The notes under the pieces: generated by a model | Databases searched by the model: none | The model's input: only the letters and a program-made list of their open reading frames with translations | What the model was told of the DNA's origin: nothing | Position numbers and translations under genes: made by a program | In this document: positions 23,829-34,951 of the stretch, in pieces | Layout: each line of letters begins with the position of its first letter | Position numbering within the stretch: the stretch's first letter is position 1 | Source of the DNA: Archegozetes longisetosus | Taxonomy: Eukaryota > Arthropoda > Arachnida > Sarcoptiformes > Trhypochthoniidae | Reading direction: 5' to 3' | NCBI GenBank assembly: GCA_018873245.2 | Contig: JAEMBT020000008.1 | Location: 6,031,569-6,095,568 of the forward strand | DNA length: 64,000 bases

Positions 23829-26165
23829 GGAAAATTACCAAGTTTCGTGTGTTAGCATTCAAACTAACTTCTCATTTCTATAATTGGATCTAATCGAGTT
23901 CATTTCCTTCAACATCTGTTTCATTAATTAATAAAATATAAATTAATATTCAATATTTGAATAAAACTTGATTTTTGTTTTGTAATTTGCGAATGTGTTG
24001 CGGAATCATCAAAATCATACTGATTGTACAGTCAAACTGGGTATGTCTTGGCTATCAGTATTAAATCATTTTTGAATCATTTCTGATAAAATAGGATTCT
24101 GTTTGCTTTTCAAAAGTTGGAGTATAAGTAAATAAGTTCGAAAAGTGACTACTTTTTAAATACTTTAGACTAAACCTGACACTTTAAAGTCATTAATAGG
24201 CATAATTTGTTTCAGTCCGTGTTTTCTTATTACTTTGCTTAATTTATTTAAAATGGAATTTCTAAGCGGTATGGACTGGAGACGAAGACAACCTATTCAT
24301 ATAATTGCCACCCGGAGCGTAATTACAGGTGTAAAGATGTGCCATTTGTAGACTGAGTTGTCTACTGCACATGCAACAAATCCACAGCCAACTTTTTGAG
24401 TTTTCGCCCAAACTATCTGTCAATAAAACACAGCATAACTATTTTTAATCAAATTTCTATTTGAAAGTCTTTCAGCTTTTAGATTTCATGGATTTTAGTT
24501 CAGTTCCTTATTCTCTGTGTTAATATAATTTAAGTTAGTTTTATGGTTAAATAAGTGAAGGTCGACAAAATTAGTTTAAAACATGTTTTAATGAGTGCCA
24601 CTAAATAAATATTAAGCCACAACATCATGTTTTAGCCTATAATACATGACGAGGAATAATTCAATTTACCCAACAATATAATTTCTTTATTGAATTGCTC
24701 TTTAACTCATTGTTATTCGGCTCAAAGTAAATGACACAAAATCTTATTAAATTACTAAGATCATTTAATGATTATCTGAGATTTCACTTTTGTCTCAATA
24801 ATCAATTGCTATTCTATTTTTTCAAATCAGAATTACGGCAACTAAATCTCTGTTAATAAATAGCAATTTTAAGTCTTACATCAATAATACAAATCATTTT
24901 TCACATCAATTTTTTACTCATTGTAAGAGCAATTAATTAATTCATTTTCTGAATTAACGCTCATTGCCTTTCAGGAATTCAACGAATCATTTCAATTGGT
25001 TTTGGCTGCAAAACAATGCAATATAACGAGAATTGGGTTTTATTGTTGCAAAACAAGCTCACATTCAATTGGATTGAAGTACAGACTTATTTTCAAATAT
25101 AATATTGTTGGTGTCAATCGCAAAAATATCGAATTTGTTGCAGCAAAAGCCTCAAACTTATCTATTAGTATGAATTTATATGAAGTTATAAAGGCAATGC
25201 TCGCAAATTTAATTAATAATTAGCAAACTACTTCACAATTGTTTTGAGAAAATCGATGGTTTGGGCAAAGTTTCACTATTAGTCTATATCTGAAAAAGTT
25301 TATTAGTCAGAAGATTAGTCAAACTATTTATTAATTAGGGCAAAGAATAACTGTTTTGATGATTAATTCGTGATTATAATTCAAAGCATCGCATTTCTGA
25401 CCTATAGTGAAGGACAAAAGCTCGGCTACCCCGAGCTTCGAGCCTGAGCTTATGCGAGCCGGGCTCGAAATAACAGAAAGTCGAGCTTGAGCTTGTATAT
25501 AGAGGCTCGAAGCTCGAGCTTGATCCTGAAGCTCATACCCTGAGCCTGAGCTGAGCTTCCGAGCTTATAATTTAAGTATAGTCGAAATTATATATAGTTT
25601 TTTTAATTATAAGCATTTTAATTGAGACAAAATTAACTTTCATTTGAATTATAATGATTAAAAATTCAAATAAAATAAGAATTCTAATTATTTTAAATAT
25701 TAAAGTGCTATGAATAACAAAAATATTATAAACTGTATTATTAGCTCAGACTTTCAGAAATATATTAGAAAAGCTTCAAACAAAATACTTATACATAGAA
25801 CTCAAGCATATCATACTTTTAATCGAAATATCAGACAATTTATTTCTATGCTTAGTGATCGGATCTCATTATTAACTATGTATCTGGTCATTATGTGCTA
25901 GTATTGTAATAAAATATTTTAGATATAATAGACTCATAGAGATGTAGAAATTTCAGTCTTTTTACGTGCAATTTGAGACTTAAAAATTTGAGTCAAACTT
26001 CATGTTTATTTATACACCAGATGAGTAATCGAAATTTTGGTAAGAAGCTCGAAAGCTCGCCTATTCGAGCTCCGAGCTTGAGCTTATGCGAGCCCGGCTC
26101 GTTGATAAATGAGCTTCGAGCCTGAGCTTCAAGCTCAAAAGAGTTGTCGAGCCGAGCTTCGAGTC
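23829..26165. repeat. Arm B of the 2.35-kb inverted duplication
   Basis: Reverse-complement copy of 1130-3479. It begins inside sequence equivalent to the PGRP 3'UTR, but the PGRP coding region does not follow, which marks B as the derived copy at that end. One-base differences are visible, for example a missing T in the CAP exon and one fewer A near 25075. At its far end it contains the complete AGCTCG-rich element. The 20.3 kb between the arms could be inverted by recombination between them. Confidence 0.85.
24262..24416 (-). pseudogene. Last CAP exon in arm B, frameshifted
   Basis: Same exon as 2889-3044, starting after TTGACAG with IVWAKTQKVGCGF. It is 155 bp instead of 156: CCATTTTGTAGAC of arm A is CCATTTGTAGAC here, which shifts the frame before the YTCNYAPGG motif. 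It is antisense to CAP exons 1-3 at 22405-23090, so it cannot complete that gene. Confidence 0.8.
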
Positions 26166-26264
26166 TCTATATGCAAGCTCAAGTTCGACTTTCTGTTATT
26201 TCGAGCCCGGCTCGCATAAGCTCACGCTCGAAGCTCGGGGTAGCCGAGCTTTAGTCCTTCACTA
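25404..26264. mobile_element. hAT-like non-autonomous element, copy B (complete termini)
   Basis: About 860 bp. The left end TAGTGAAGGACAAAAGCTCG and the right end CGAGCTTTAGTCCTTCACTA are inverted copies, and the match continues inward for roughly 110 bp with AGCTCG/GAGCCCGGCTCG words. The interior is the same AT-rich sequence as copy A. Its right terminal region differs from copy A and looks like an inverted copy of its own left end. No 8-bp target duplication could be identified because the flank belongs to the arm boundary. Confidence 0.6.
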
Positions 26265-26790
26265 ATTTAGCGTAAATAAAAATATATAACATGATATGCA
26301 AGTCAAAAAATGCTTAGACCTCTTCAGGGCATATATCTTATTGAATGAAATTTAAGTAACTATCAATGATTAACACAGACATTATCTGACTTAATCTTAC
26401 TTAAATAGTGTTAAAATATATATCATGACTTTAGTAAATGCTTGCTGACAAGAATGTTTACTGTATCTACAAGCACAAATCGGCAGATTCTCATTATCAG
26501 TGCCCACTATATTTCAAGCAAATTATAAAACAAATAAAAAATATTCTTCAAAAAAAAATCGGCGAGCGCTGATAATCAAGATCAATGTATTGCCGATCTG
26601 TACTTGAAAACAGGGTTAATCAGCAGGAAATGCAACAATGCAGGACTTAACGCAGCTAAATACTAATCATTTGAAATGTACTCCAAACAATACTTTACAG
26701 CAATAATACAAATAATATATACAATACTTCGATATAGTGAATGGTTGGGGATCGACTAATTACGCTCACTATAACAACGTTTCACTATAA
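26265..26790. other. Intergenic, no gene recognised
   Basis: AT-rich. Near 26735-26790 the words CACTATAACAACGTTTCACTATA resemble ends of Tc1/mariner-type MITEs, but no partner was found. No coding sequence seen. Confidence 0.4.
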
Positions 26791-26796
26791 ACAAGT

Positions 26797-27177
26797 AATT
26801 GAATGATGGTATGCAATAACCAGTCATCTCTTGATCAGTATTGCATTTTTAAAGGGCCAAAATGTATTGATACGAACGACGCCTTCAGAAAGAATAAATT
26901 ACTTATTACTAAAGAATATAACTTAAATTCATTAAAAATATATTCAATCTTAGTTATTTTGCTTAGTTTGTTATTAATTTTATTATTTTCTTTCAAAATT
27001 TAATGCTTTGTTTAATTGAAACCTCTGTTTATTAAAGAAACAAAATTTAAATGAGTTTAAAAAACTCTTATTTAATACATGTCGTGCTTTATGTCTACTC
27101 TTAAATAGTATTAGAAAGCTTTTTTCATATGCAATACTGATCAAGAGATGACTGGTTATTGCATACCATCACTCAAT
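26797..27177. mobile_element. Small MITE with about 48-bp inverted repeats
   Basis: Arms 26797-26846 and 27129-27177 are near-perfect inverted copies containing GATGGTATGCAATAACCAG and CTCTTGATCAGTATTGC. They enclose about 280 bp of AT-rich sequence. The short open frame inside has no recognised domain. Superfamily and exact target duplication could not be decided. Confidence 0.7.
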
Positions 27178-27784
27178 TGTTATTTAAGTATATGTCGGGA
27201 CAGCACTAGTGTCCCGTGTAAATAGGTTAACCACGCCGAAGTATTACTATAACTAGTTATTAAAAATTTAAGTATAATTTTATTGTAAACCACATAATAA
27301 GTAGCTATCTCACGCGAATCGTAAACTATCATGCAGTGTAACAAAATACCTATTTTGAAATTTTGAGAAATTTATTTTGCAATTGAGTTGAAAAATTTTC
27401 TAAATAATTTACAAGGGTTTCAATAGAGTTAAACAGATTTCAAGGTAAATAAGTATTAAAAAACAAGAACTTAGTGCTTTCTTTCACGGATGGCATGTCA
27501 TCGCGAGGGAGACTAATATAAAATTATAATTTTGCGAAAAATATTGATGAACATTTTTTTTGATTCACAGTAAAGTATATTTCAGAAACAGTTATGTTAT
27601 TAAGGCCAACAAATAAGTACCAAAAAAGTAAAACAGAGTTTATCAACTCAATAGTCTCTGATCTATTGATTAAATTAATCAAAACAATTAGTTGAGAAAA
27701 TTAGCATGCAAAATTCAGTTTTCATTTTAAGCTCGTCTTCCTACGTTTATGATTGACTTGTTCAAACTCGTTAAATACTAGCGA

Positions 27785-30700
27785 TTACTCTAGCTTGCTT
27801 TTCAAATTGACAATTATGGCGATTAAGCATAAAAGTGAAGAGATTGTAAATGAAAAGTTCAATAACTTATGTAATATTAATCTGAAATCCATTGAAACGG
27901 ATTGCACTAGTGGTAGAAAATTATAACTAAAATATAAGAATAAGATACACCTCAAAAACTCCAAATACAGTCCAAGCTTTCGATTTTCAAGCAATAGGCC
28001 AATGCTTGTGATAGAAACAATTAATGCTATTATGCAAAGTGAGACCATTGTTTGAGACATTGAATGGTGATGCGTTACTAGTAAATGATAGAACATTAAT
28101 ACAAGAGCAAAGTGAGAAACGGCATATATGTTTTGCCAAAGAGATATGACTGGCGACCAATAGTTTACGGGATGTTCAATCTGAAACATGAATCATTTTC
28201 AGAAAATAGTATTTTTATGGATAGAGTAAATATATTTTTAAATACTAACAAGAGGCACATCTTCTATTAGTCCAAGTCTTGGTTTTCCAGGTGCCCAGCC
28301 TGGACCTTTCAAAATATAACTTAATTTGATTTTCCATCCGTTTGAAGAATTAACTTTACGAACCAATTCAACCAATAGATGAAATTGAATATAGAATGGA
28401 TTATAACTTTGTACAGGGTGAACGAGTCCATAAGCTACCGGTTCTTTTGTATCTTCTGCCTCGAAAGTACCGAACAATCGGTCCCATATTATAAGAGTTC
28501 CGCCATAATTCTTGTCAATATATTTTCTATTTCGACCTGCAATAAGATATGGAATCTGAGACTAGGTCCATATGAAATGATCAGTTCATTGATACCGTGA
28601 TGTACGCGATGATGACTTGGAGTGTTGAGGATTAACTCCAATGGTCCTAATGATTCGATTACTTCTGTGTGAATCCAAATCATGTAAAGTTCGCTAAGTT
28701 GTAGATGTGTTAAAAATATTGACGGAGGAATGAATAGAGCGAGTGGTAGATACGCGAACTATAAGAGTATATCGTGTGAAGAGAACCAAATTTATAACTA
28801 AAAGTGTATTTATAGTCATCTCACATAATCTTGAACACATTTTGAAGATATATATTAATATTAGATTGTCAAGAAATTAATTGCGTATTTTAAGGAGCTT
28901 ATTTAAATTCTTGTAACTTGCAAATTTTGTTTTAAAGAATAAATAAAAAATATTATTTATGAAATTAAGATATTAATGTTTGTAATAATTTGGGAAAAGC
29001 CCCGTCATTAATGTTTAAAAATGGCTTTAGATGAGATTCATACTCGCTATGTAATGCTTTATGAATTCAAAATAATAAACAATGCCACTGTTGCCACCAA
29101 GAATATTTGCGAAGTTTATGGAGATGTTTTGAGTGTTCATAAATATCAGCGATGATTCGCCAGATTCCGTTCTGGAGACCTCAGCCTAGAAGATAGAGCC
29201 GACAAGGCTTGTCATATCGAGATCGACAACAAAGTCTTAAAACCTTCTTCGGATCCAACCCGAGACAAGATCTTCGTGAAATGATCATAGATAATGAGGG
29301 TAATTATATGATTGATTAAACTACACTTGATTTTCAATAAAATATCCTTTTGTTCCTTAAAAACGCAACTAATTTCTTGACAACTTAATGTTTCTATAGA
29401 GCACTATTTAAGGATTTACAGACCTTCAACTATTGAAAAGTGTTATAACTCAACTATTAATGAATCCAATTTATAGATGAAGTTTGATAGAAACACAATA
29501 ATAGCTCAAAACAATATTCAATTAAAGTTCAAAATGCACTTTAATTGAAAAATGAATTTATTTTAAAACATAAGATAGGATTCACTCACGAGTAACTGAC
29601 TTAAAGTAATTATTCTTTTGTAAATTTTTCTTATAAAGATTGTCTACTATGCATCAAGCTGTATACCAATATTTTACATTTCTTCAAGACTATTTGAGAG
29701 GACTGTGCACTTGAAGACTTAATAATCATCGATAGTAATAAGAAAAACTTTGGTGTTGTCAATCTGCTTGTGGTGTACATCGTTTTATTACTAAATTTGA
29801 TTTCTAACTGGGTTTGATACTGTATTGAATATTCTATAAGTTGCTCAATATCTTATATGTTATAGCTTAATGGAAATCATATCAACGATTACCAAGTTTC
29901 AAAGTGTATTGTATTCCTAATAGGTTTGCGTCTCTAAATATTACCCAAGCTGTGAATGGCTGAAGAGCTGCTTGTCTTAGAGAAGAAATCATTGTAAAAT
30001 CTTCAGCGCTATGATGCGCCTGGTGTACTGTCCACATTAGATTGACTTCTATTTATCAGAAAGAAATTATTAGGAAATTGTTAAGCAAAAAGCTTTTCCC
30101 GGAATATAATTAGTTTTGACTGTTTCTATATTTTCGTTCTCAATGCTATCGTGTGAACGACTCAATAATAACTAAATGGGAAAAGTAATAAAAACCTAAC
30201 GCTCGAAAAAGTCCGTAAAATATAGACTGTGAAACTAAATGCCACTCGAGGTTAGAAACAGACAATACGTTTTCAGGATAAATTAGGACTTATGCTCAAA
30301 CCGTGAGATAAACGATGAAAGATATAGAATCCGAGATCAACTCCTAGAAAGCACACGAACCACGTGACCTGAGAGTCCCACTCCAGCGTAAAAATACGAT
30401 AATTATTCCAAATTAAACAGTACACCAAAACTTCAAAGCTTCTCAACTTCAAGCTTAAAGTAAAAGTCATTTTTTATTCAAGCTCTCATTTAATTTATTT
30501 GACTGACTTTTATAGCTTGTTTCCTCAAAATATGTTTGGGAAAGTCAGGAAATGATGCGTAGGGAGTACTTTTTGAGGAAAAAGTTATAAAATTGATAGA
30601 AAAAATATTAGGCTTTAAAACATGCTCTCCTTTATTTGAAATTCGTTGATAAGAAAGTTTAAAAACGATAAAATGAATCAAAACCAAAGTTTAAGCATTG

Positions 30701-32525
30701 TAGTAACCACATTAATACTTCAAACAACAAATATGCCTTATTGTTTGCTAAATAGACAACTTTGATATGACTATTATTTATAAAAAGAATTTTGTTAATA
30801 CACTAAGCGTTTGTGATCAAAGTTTTTAAACTATTAAACTATGAACAAAAATATTAAACATCTATTATATGAAATGGCTTTAATTTTGATCTGGATGTGT
30901 CATTCGTAGTTCCGGATTTAAGTATATTTGAGGGAAACAAGCTATAATTTTAGTTATTGATATGATTTATTTACTGAGGTCTAAACATGGCTGAGCTTTT
31001 ATTCCTTCTGACTCTGAAGCAACTTGAGTAATAGCTACCGCATCAAACTTTAAAGAATTTCATCTTGCACAATATAGTCACTTAGTGTTTTAAAGCTAAT
31101 TGTCTTAAACTTTCATAATTTAAAAGCTTCAGTCAGTTCAAAAGTTAATGCATGTATTCTACACGTAGGAATATTTTCGGTTTTAGAAAAAAGTATAAAA
31201 TGCAGCATTTTTCTAGTGAATTGACTTATAAAAATCGCTTATTTTAAAACAAAAGTGACACAAAGACTACTCAAAAGCCTATTATAGACAGACTTTTTGT
31301 AAACTGACTACTGTTTCGGTTTTTCCAGTTTAAAATCGGAAGAGCAAAGTCTGTTTCGTCTGTTTTTTCGGGTGAGTTCCAGTATTAAACCGAAAAATAC
31401 TATCCTATCTATACATTGCTTTCTTAATAATAGAAACTGTTGACAGAGAATTAGTTTGACTGAAATTGAGATTAATAGAGAAGTTCATCTATATTGTACA
31501 AAGTTAGTATCACAATCGTAGCCAGGGGGACTAAGGAGGCAATAGTCCTCCAAATATTTCAAATATCAAGTGTAGGCCTGTACTGAGATTGGAATCTGGA
31601 AACGAACTCTAAAACTATAGCCTATTGCAAAGTTGTAAGCAAAAATTAATTATATTTAATATAAAATTTTTGAAGTTATAGATGAAAACTTTTTCCGAAT
31701 TTCTATGTAATAATGTGTACATTTATTTGAAGCATCAGTCGATTACTTATTGTTAGACACTAATCAAAAGTTTGATAATAGATTAACAGGTATTCTAATG
31801 AAAGTTAGTGCTCACCATCCTAAATCTGAGCATTTGATTCTAGATTTTTAACTCCTCTCCCCAATCCATAGACTTTTAACTCTATCAACACCAAAAACTC
31901 TGGCTACCATAGTGGTCAATATAGTTAAAGCTTAACACAAAATCAGATCCGATGTTTGAAATTACAGTTAAAAGAGTATCTTCCATACGAGTGCTTAAGA
32001 AATAAGTTTATGACAGTACAAGTTGCTTTATACAGCTAAACCTCTCTATCTTGAACACGTAGTTAAACCCTTTTTATAAAGGCATGAATAAATTCATAAG
32101 AAACTAAGACTTATTTTTAATCTTTTTTTAAAAGATCTTTGTTCAAGATGGAGAGGTTTAACTGTATAACAAATAGATGTTTTACGTGAAAATCAATGGT
32201 AATAAGTACAAACCGAATGCATTCTTGAAACAAGCCTTGACTTATTGAAGCGATAGTATCGTTTGCACGCAGTATTGATTTTCCTTTCAATAATCTCAAT
32301 CCATTTTCAGCGAATGCCAATACAATAAACACAGGAAACATCTGAGTAGACGTGACTTATTAGGCAATAGGCTAAAATAGAGTGACTCGATGTAAGTTAT
32401 ACCTGTTCGACATAGCGTGGAACATTTTCTACACTTTCAAACATGCACTCTGTTGGATATACTAAATAAAACAGATATCTTATTCTTGATATCACGTAAA
32501 ATGATATATCAAACAAGAAATCCAT
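27785..32525 (-). CDS. AGMO: Alkylglycerol monooxygenase (TMEM195/AGMO family)
   Basis: Seven exons are phase-consistent: 32525..32403, 32341..32214, 30453..30302, 30048..29945, 28758..28596, 28536..28250 and 28180..27785. They give 450 residues, close to vertebrate AGMO. Family landmarks are ESVENVPRYVEQ near the N-terminus, WNNYRIF..WDSQVTWF, and the di-iron histidine motifs FHRLSH, HQAHHSAED, HTEVIESLGPLE and HHRVHHG. These are followed by KNYGGTLIIWDRLFGTFE, GPGWAPGKPRLGL and C-terminal membrane segments (TSIGLLLENRKL). The enzyme is an ER-membrane, iron- and tetrahydrobiopterin-dependent oxidase that cleaves the ether bond of alkylglycerols. Introns range from 59 bp to about 1.76 kb; the long ones hold a dispersed repeat (31010-32030), a MITE and a mariner relic. 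All expected histidines are present and no lesion was seen. Confidence 0.93.
29021..29300 (+). pseudogene. Mariner transposase N-terminal relic in an AGMO intron
   Basis: The plus strand reads RYVMLYEFKIINNATVA, a KNICEVYG segment, FARFRSGDLSLEDR and, after a frame change, NPRQDLREMI. This is the paired helix-turn-helix part of mariner transposases (YEFK...N...WFxxFRSGDxSLED). The conserved Trp before FARFRSGD is TGA. The catalytic half is absent. It lies antisense to AGMO between exons 4 and 5. Confidence 0.8.
31010..32032. repeat. Dispersed repeat, copy 1 (AGMO intron 2)
   Basis: Matches 38540-40450 in direct orientation over most of its length. Shared stretches include TCTGAAGCAACTTGAGTAAT, TTAATGCATGTATTCT, GAATTAGTTTGACTGAAATT and CCTCTCCCCAATCCATAGAC. 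It lacks the 981-bp insertion present in the other copy and so acts as its empty site. No coding sequence seen; the family is unknown. Confidence 0.8.
32033..32164. mobile_element. 132-bp Tc1/mariner-type MITE
   Basis: Inverted termini CAGCTAAACCTCTCTATCTT and AAGATGGAGAGGTTTAACTG are flanked by TA on both sides (32031-32032 and 32165-32166). The related repeat copy at about 40445-40470 runs through this point without the insert, which supports a real insertion into a TA site. Confidence 0.75.
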
Positions 32526-33387
32526 CTTCAGATCTATCGTTAAACTCTATGAAAAATGAAAGATAATATTGGCTTCAAAGTAAACGAGTGATTGCTTTTA
32601 TAAGTTTGGAGGAGTAATTGTACATTGGGAAAATCAAGGTTTGGTGTGTCGTCAGATATCGTCGTATCATCTGTTAGTCTCGATACCGATGTTGTTATGA
32701 AGTATGAATAATTGAAATGCTAAAAACCCTAAAACCCAATACGTTGTCAACGATAATATATGGAGTCGAAACTGACTAATGAATTGAATATTTTTACGTG
32801 GAAAGATTGACACTATTACATTTATACTGTTATAACAAGACAAGCGTTTGAGTTAATTAAAAAGCTATAAATTTCTTCCAGAATAATAGCTGTTAATAGC
32901 TTGTTGACACAGCTTTAATTAGTTTCAAGGATAAGCATCGGAGCGTAGCGGCATAAGTCATTAGGATATCTTCAACTTTTCAACCACATCATCACTATAT
33001 CATGAAAACTTGATGCATTTAAAAAAAGTTTTAATTTCTTCTTTCACTCATTTTACTTGTGATTAATCAAAGAAATTTGATTTTCAAAAGGATTCAGTCG
33101 CTTCATGCAATCGTAGTTTATTAAAGAATTTGACGAACCTTTGTGTGACTATAGCTTTTTATTTAAAAGAGTAGCTCTACTGTCAAGCTTTTTTCTACCA
33201 TTTCTTATTATTGATAAACTCATTTTATTTTTAAAGCTATATTTGAAATCAATATTAATGAAAATATTTCAAATCTTAACAAAACTTAGTTCGAAAAATG
33301 AATTTCAGCAAACAAATAATAACTGTTTTGTAGAATATGTCAAATTAAAAGTATTGAGTTTTTTTTAATCCAAAAACGATCTTTGAT
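32526..33387. other. Intergenic, no gene recognised
   Basis: Upstream of AGMO exon 1; AT-rich. The plus-strand frame at 33141-33368 is hydrophobic/AT-driven and has no recognised domain. Confidence 0.4.
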
Positions 33388-33968
33388 TCACTTCCCAGAT
33401 AGTATACTCAATCCAATAACAGGTTTTGTTGAATCTGTCTTTACTAACAGCTTATTAGAAGGTGTTTTAACCTGAGTTATCTTACTGGAAGACAGCTTCT
33501 TGTTCTCCTTTTGATTAGATTGTTGCTGATCTGATGCTTTCGATGTGACATAAACTGCAATCAAAACAAAGAAAATTGTGATAACCAAACCGCTGACAAG
33601 AATAACTAGATATAGCCATAGAGGCCAACGACATTTAAGTGAATCTTTGTCGAAATCTTTGCAATAGTTGTCTTCAATAATGCTTTTTTATGCATTATCA
33701 GACTATTTGTGAGTTGTACTCTCCATTTTTCATTATCTAGTGTTTTGATGGCATTATTCATACATTTATTTCAATGCCATTCTTCACAACAAATAAATGC
33801 ATTTCCTACATTAAACTCTTTGCTCTGTTGAGCCCTCTGTTTAGCCACTTCTCGATTTAAATCACAACTAATGGTTTGTTTAGTTGTACACTCAGTTTGA
33901 TCGCACGTGCATTCAGTCAAATAAAGAGTGAATACGGGTGTTACGATTGAATAATATTTATTAAACAT
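33388..33968 (-). pseudogene. Cysteine-rich type I membrane protein relic (three-finger-like ectodomain?)
   Basis: A frame from 33968 reads a weak signal-like start, then CTCDQTECTTKQTISC and a ..NAFICCEEWH ending in TGA (33773-33771). Beyond the stop the same frame continues with NKCMNNAIK. A second frame further on gives NYCKDFDKDSLKC, one membrane helix (PLWLYLVILVSGLVITIFF) and a basic, Ser/Lys-rich cytosolic tail ending at 33388. The two frames would meet if the A-run at 33684-33689 had one more base. The CTC..C...C...CCxxx..CN spacing resembles Ly6/activin-receptor ectodomains, and a short tail without kinase recalls BAMBI, but this is weak. One stop and one frame change suggest a recent pseudogene or sequencing errors. 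Confidence 0.45.
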
Positions 33969-34691
33969 GTTTCAGATTAATTTCATAACTTTTAAAAGTA
34001 TTCATATCCTATTAAAAGCTTTTGCATTAGTTTTTGTTGAAATATTCAACAAAATTATCTCAAAATTATAAGTAAACTACAGACTAAATTAACAGAATTC
34101 TAATCTAAATTTGACATTTCAATAGAATGAGTTACTATAATAGAATGAAAATGTGAATTGGCTTGCTTAAAGGGTTAATTATTGAATGTCACACAATATT
34201 GTTGAAAATGACGCTCACATTTGAGTTTGACTAACGTTATGTTAGCTAAGGCTAAGCTAACCCAAACTAAACTCATAGTCATGTTAGAGTACATTTTACA
34301 AGTGTGTCATTTGTAACAATATTATACGACGTCCAGTCTTGAGATTATTAAAGTACTCAAAAGACTGATATAAATATTTGTTTTGTGATTTTGTTCTCAA
34401 CCAACAATTCAAAAGATAGAGAAACTACACTCCATTTCAAATTGATAAATGCAGCCAGTGTTTTTTTGAATAACTTAGGAACTACTTGAGATAATGAGAT
34501 GAAATTTTATTATTATGTACACAAAACCATTGAAAGACACTTGTAAAATTTTGGTCAAGTTTCGGCCACTCGTGCACGTGATATAAAGCATTAAAGCAAA
34601 ACATTGTGTTTCAAAATGATAAATCCAGCAAAAATTGATTGAGAGAAACAGCGCGCGATGAAATTTATAGTATAAAAGTATTGTTCTAGTT
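33969..34691. other. Intergenic, no gene recognised
   Basis: AT-rich. The stretch 34440-34620 has a diverged inverted relative at 36270-36440 (words such as ATTTATCATTTTGAAA, CACTCGTGCACGTGA and TTGTGTACATAATAATAAAA), so the 34.4-36.4 kb block may be one large inverted-repeat element containing the two elements listed below. Confidence 0.45.
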
Positions 34692-34880
34692 AATGCTAGG
34701 CATAGATGAACCTCAGAACCTCTCGAGTCCGAACCCGAATATGAACCTCAGATTTAGACCCGGGTTTAGGTTCTGAATTTTGAAAGAGGTTTAGGTTTGA
34801 GATTCGAAATTTCAAAACCTGAGATTTGAGGTTCAGGTTCGACAGTAGCTCTGAATCTCTATTCACATTTATACTGAGAA
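34692..34880. repeat. hAT-like terminal region rich in GAACCTCA/GAGGTTC words
   Basis: Starts TAATGCTAGGCATAGATGAA and is filled with AACCTCAG, GGTTTAGG and GAGGTTCAGG words. A related end, CTGCTGAGCATAAATGAACC, is at 35595. The termini resemble the TAGTGCTGAGCA end of the hAT derivative at 56157. Full element limits could not be set. Confidence 0.45.
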
Positions 34881-34951
34881 TAAATACTTTTGAAAATTCA
34901 AATAACTATTACTAAATTGAATCTTTTTAAATAAAACCCACAAAATTATTG

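Noticed and set aside
24996-25223. Open frame in arm B, repeated at 2083-2274 in arm A, as a conserved small protein
   Set aside because: Conservation is fully explained by the recent duplication of the arms. The two copies differ by an indel at the start and no domain or splice context is visible.
25710-25901. 63-residue frame inside the AGCTCG-rich element (also 1405-1596)
   Set aside because: It lies in the AT-rich core of a non-autonomous transposon and is identical only because the element is duplicated. No transposase motif.
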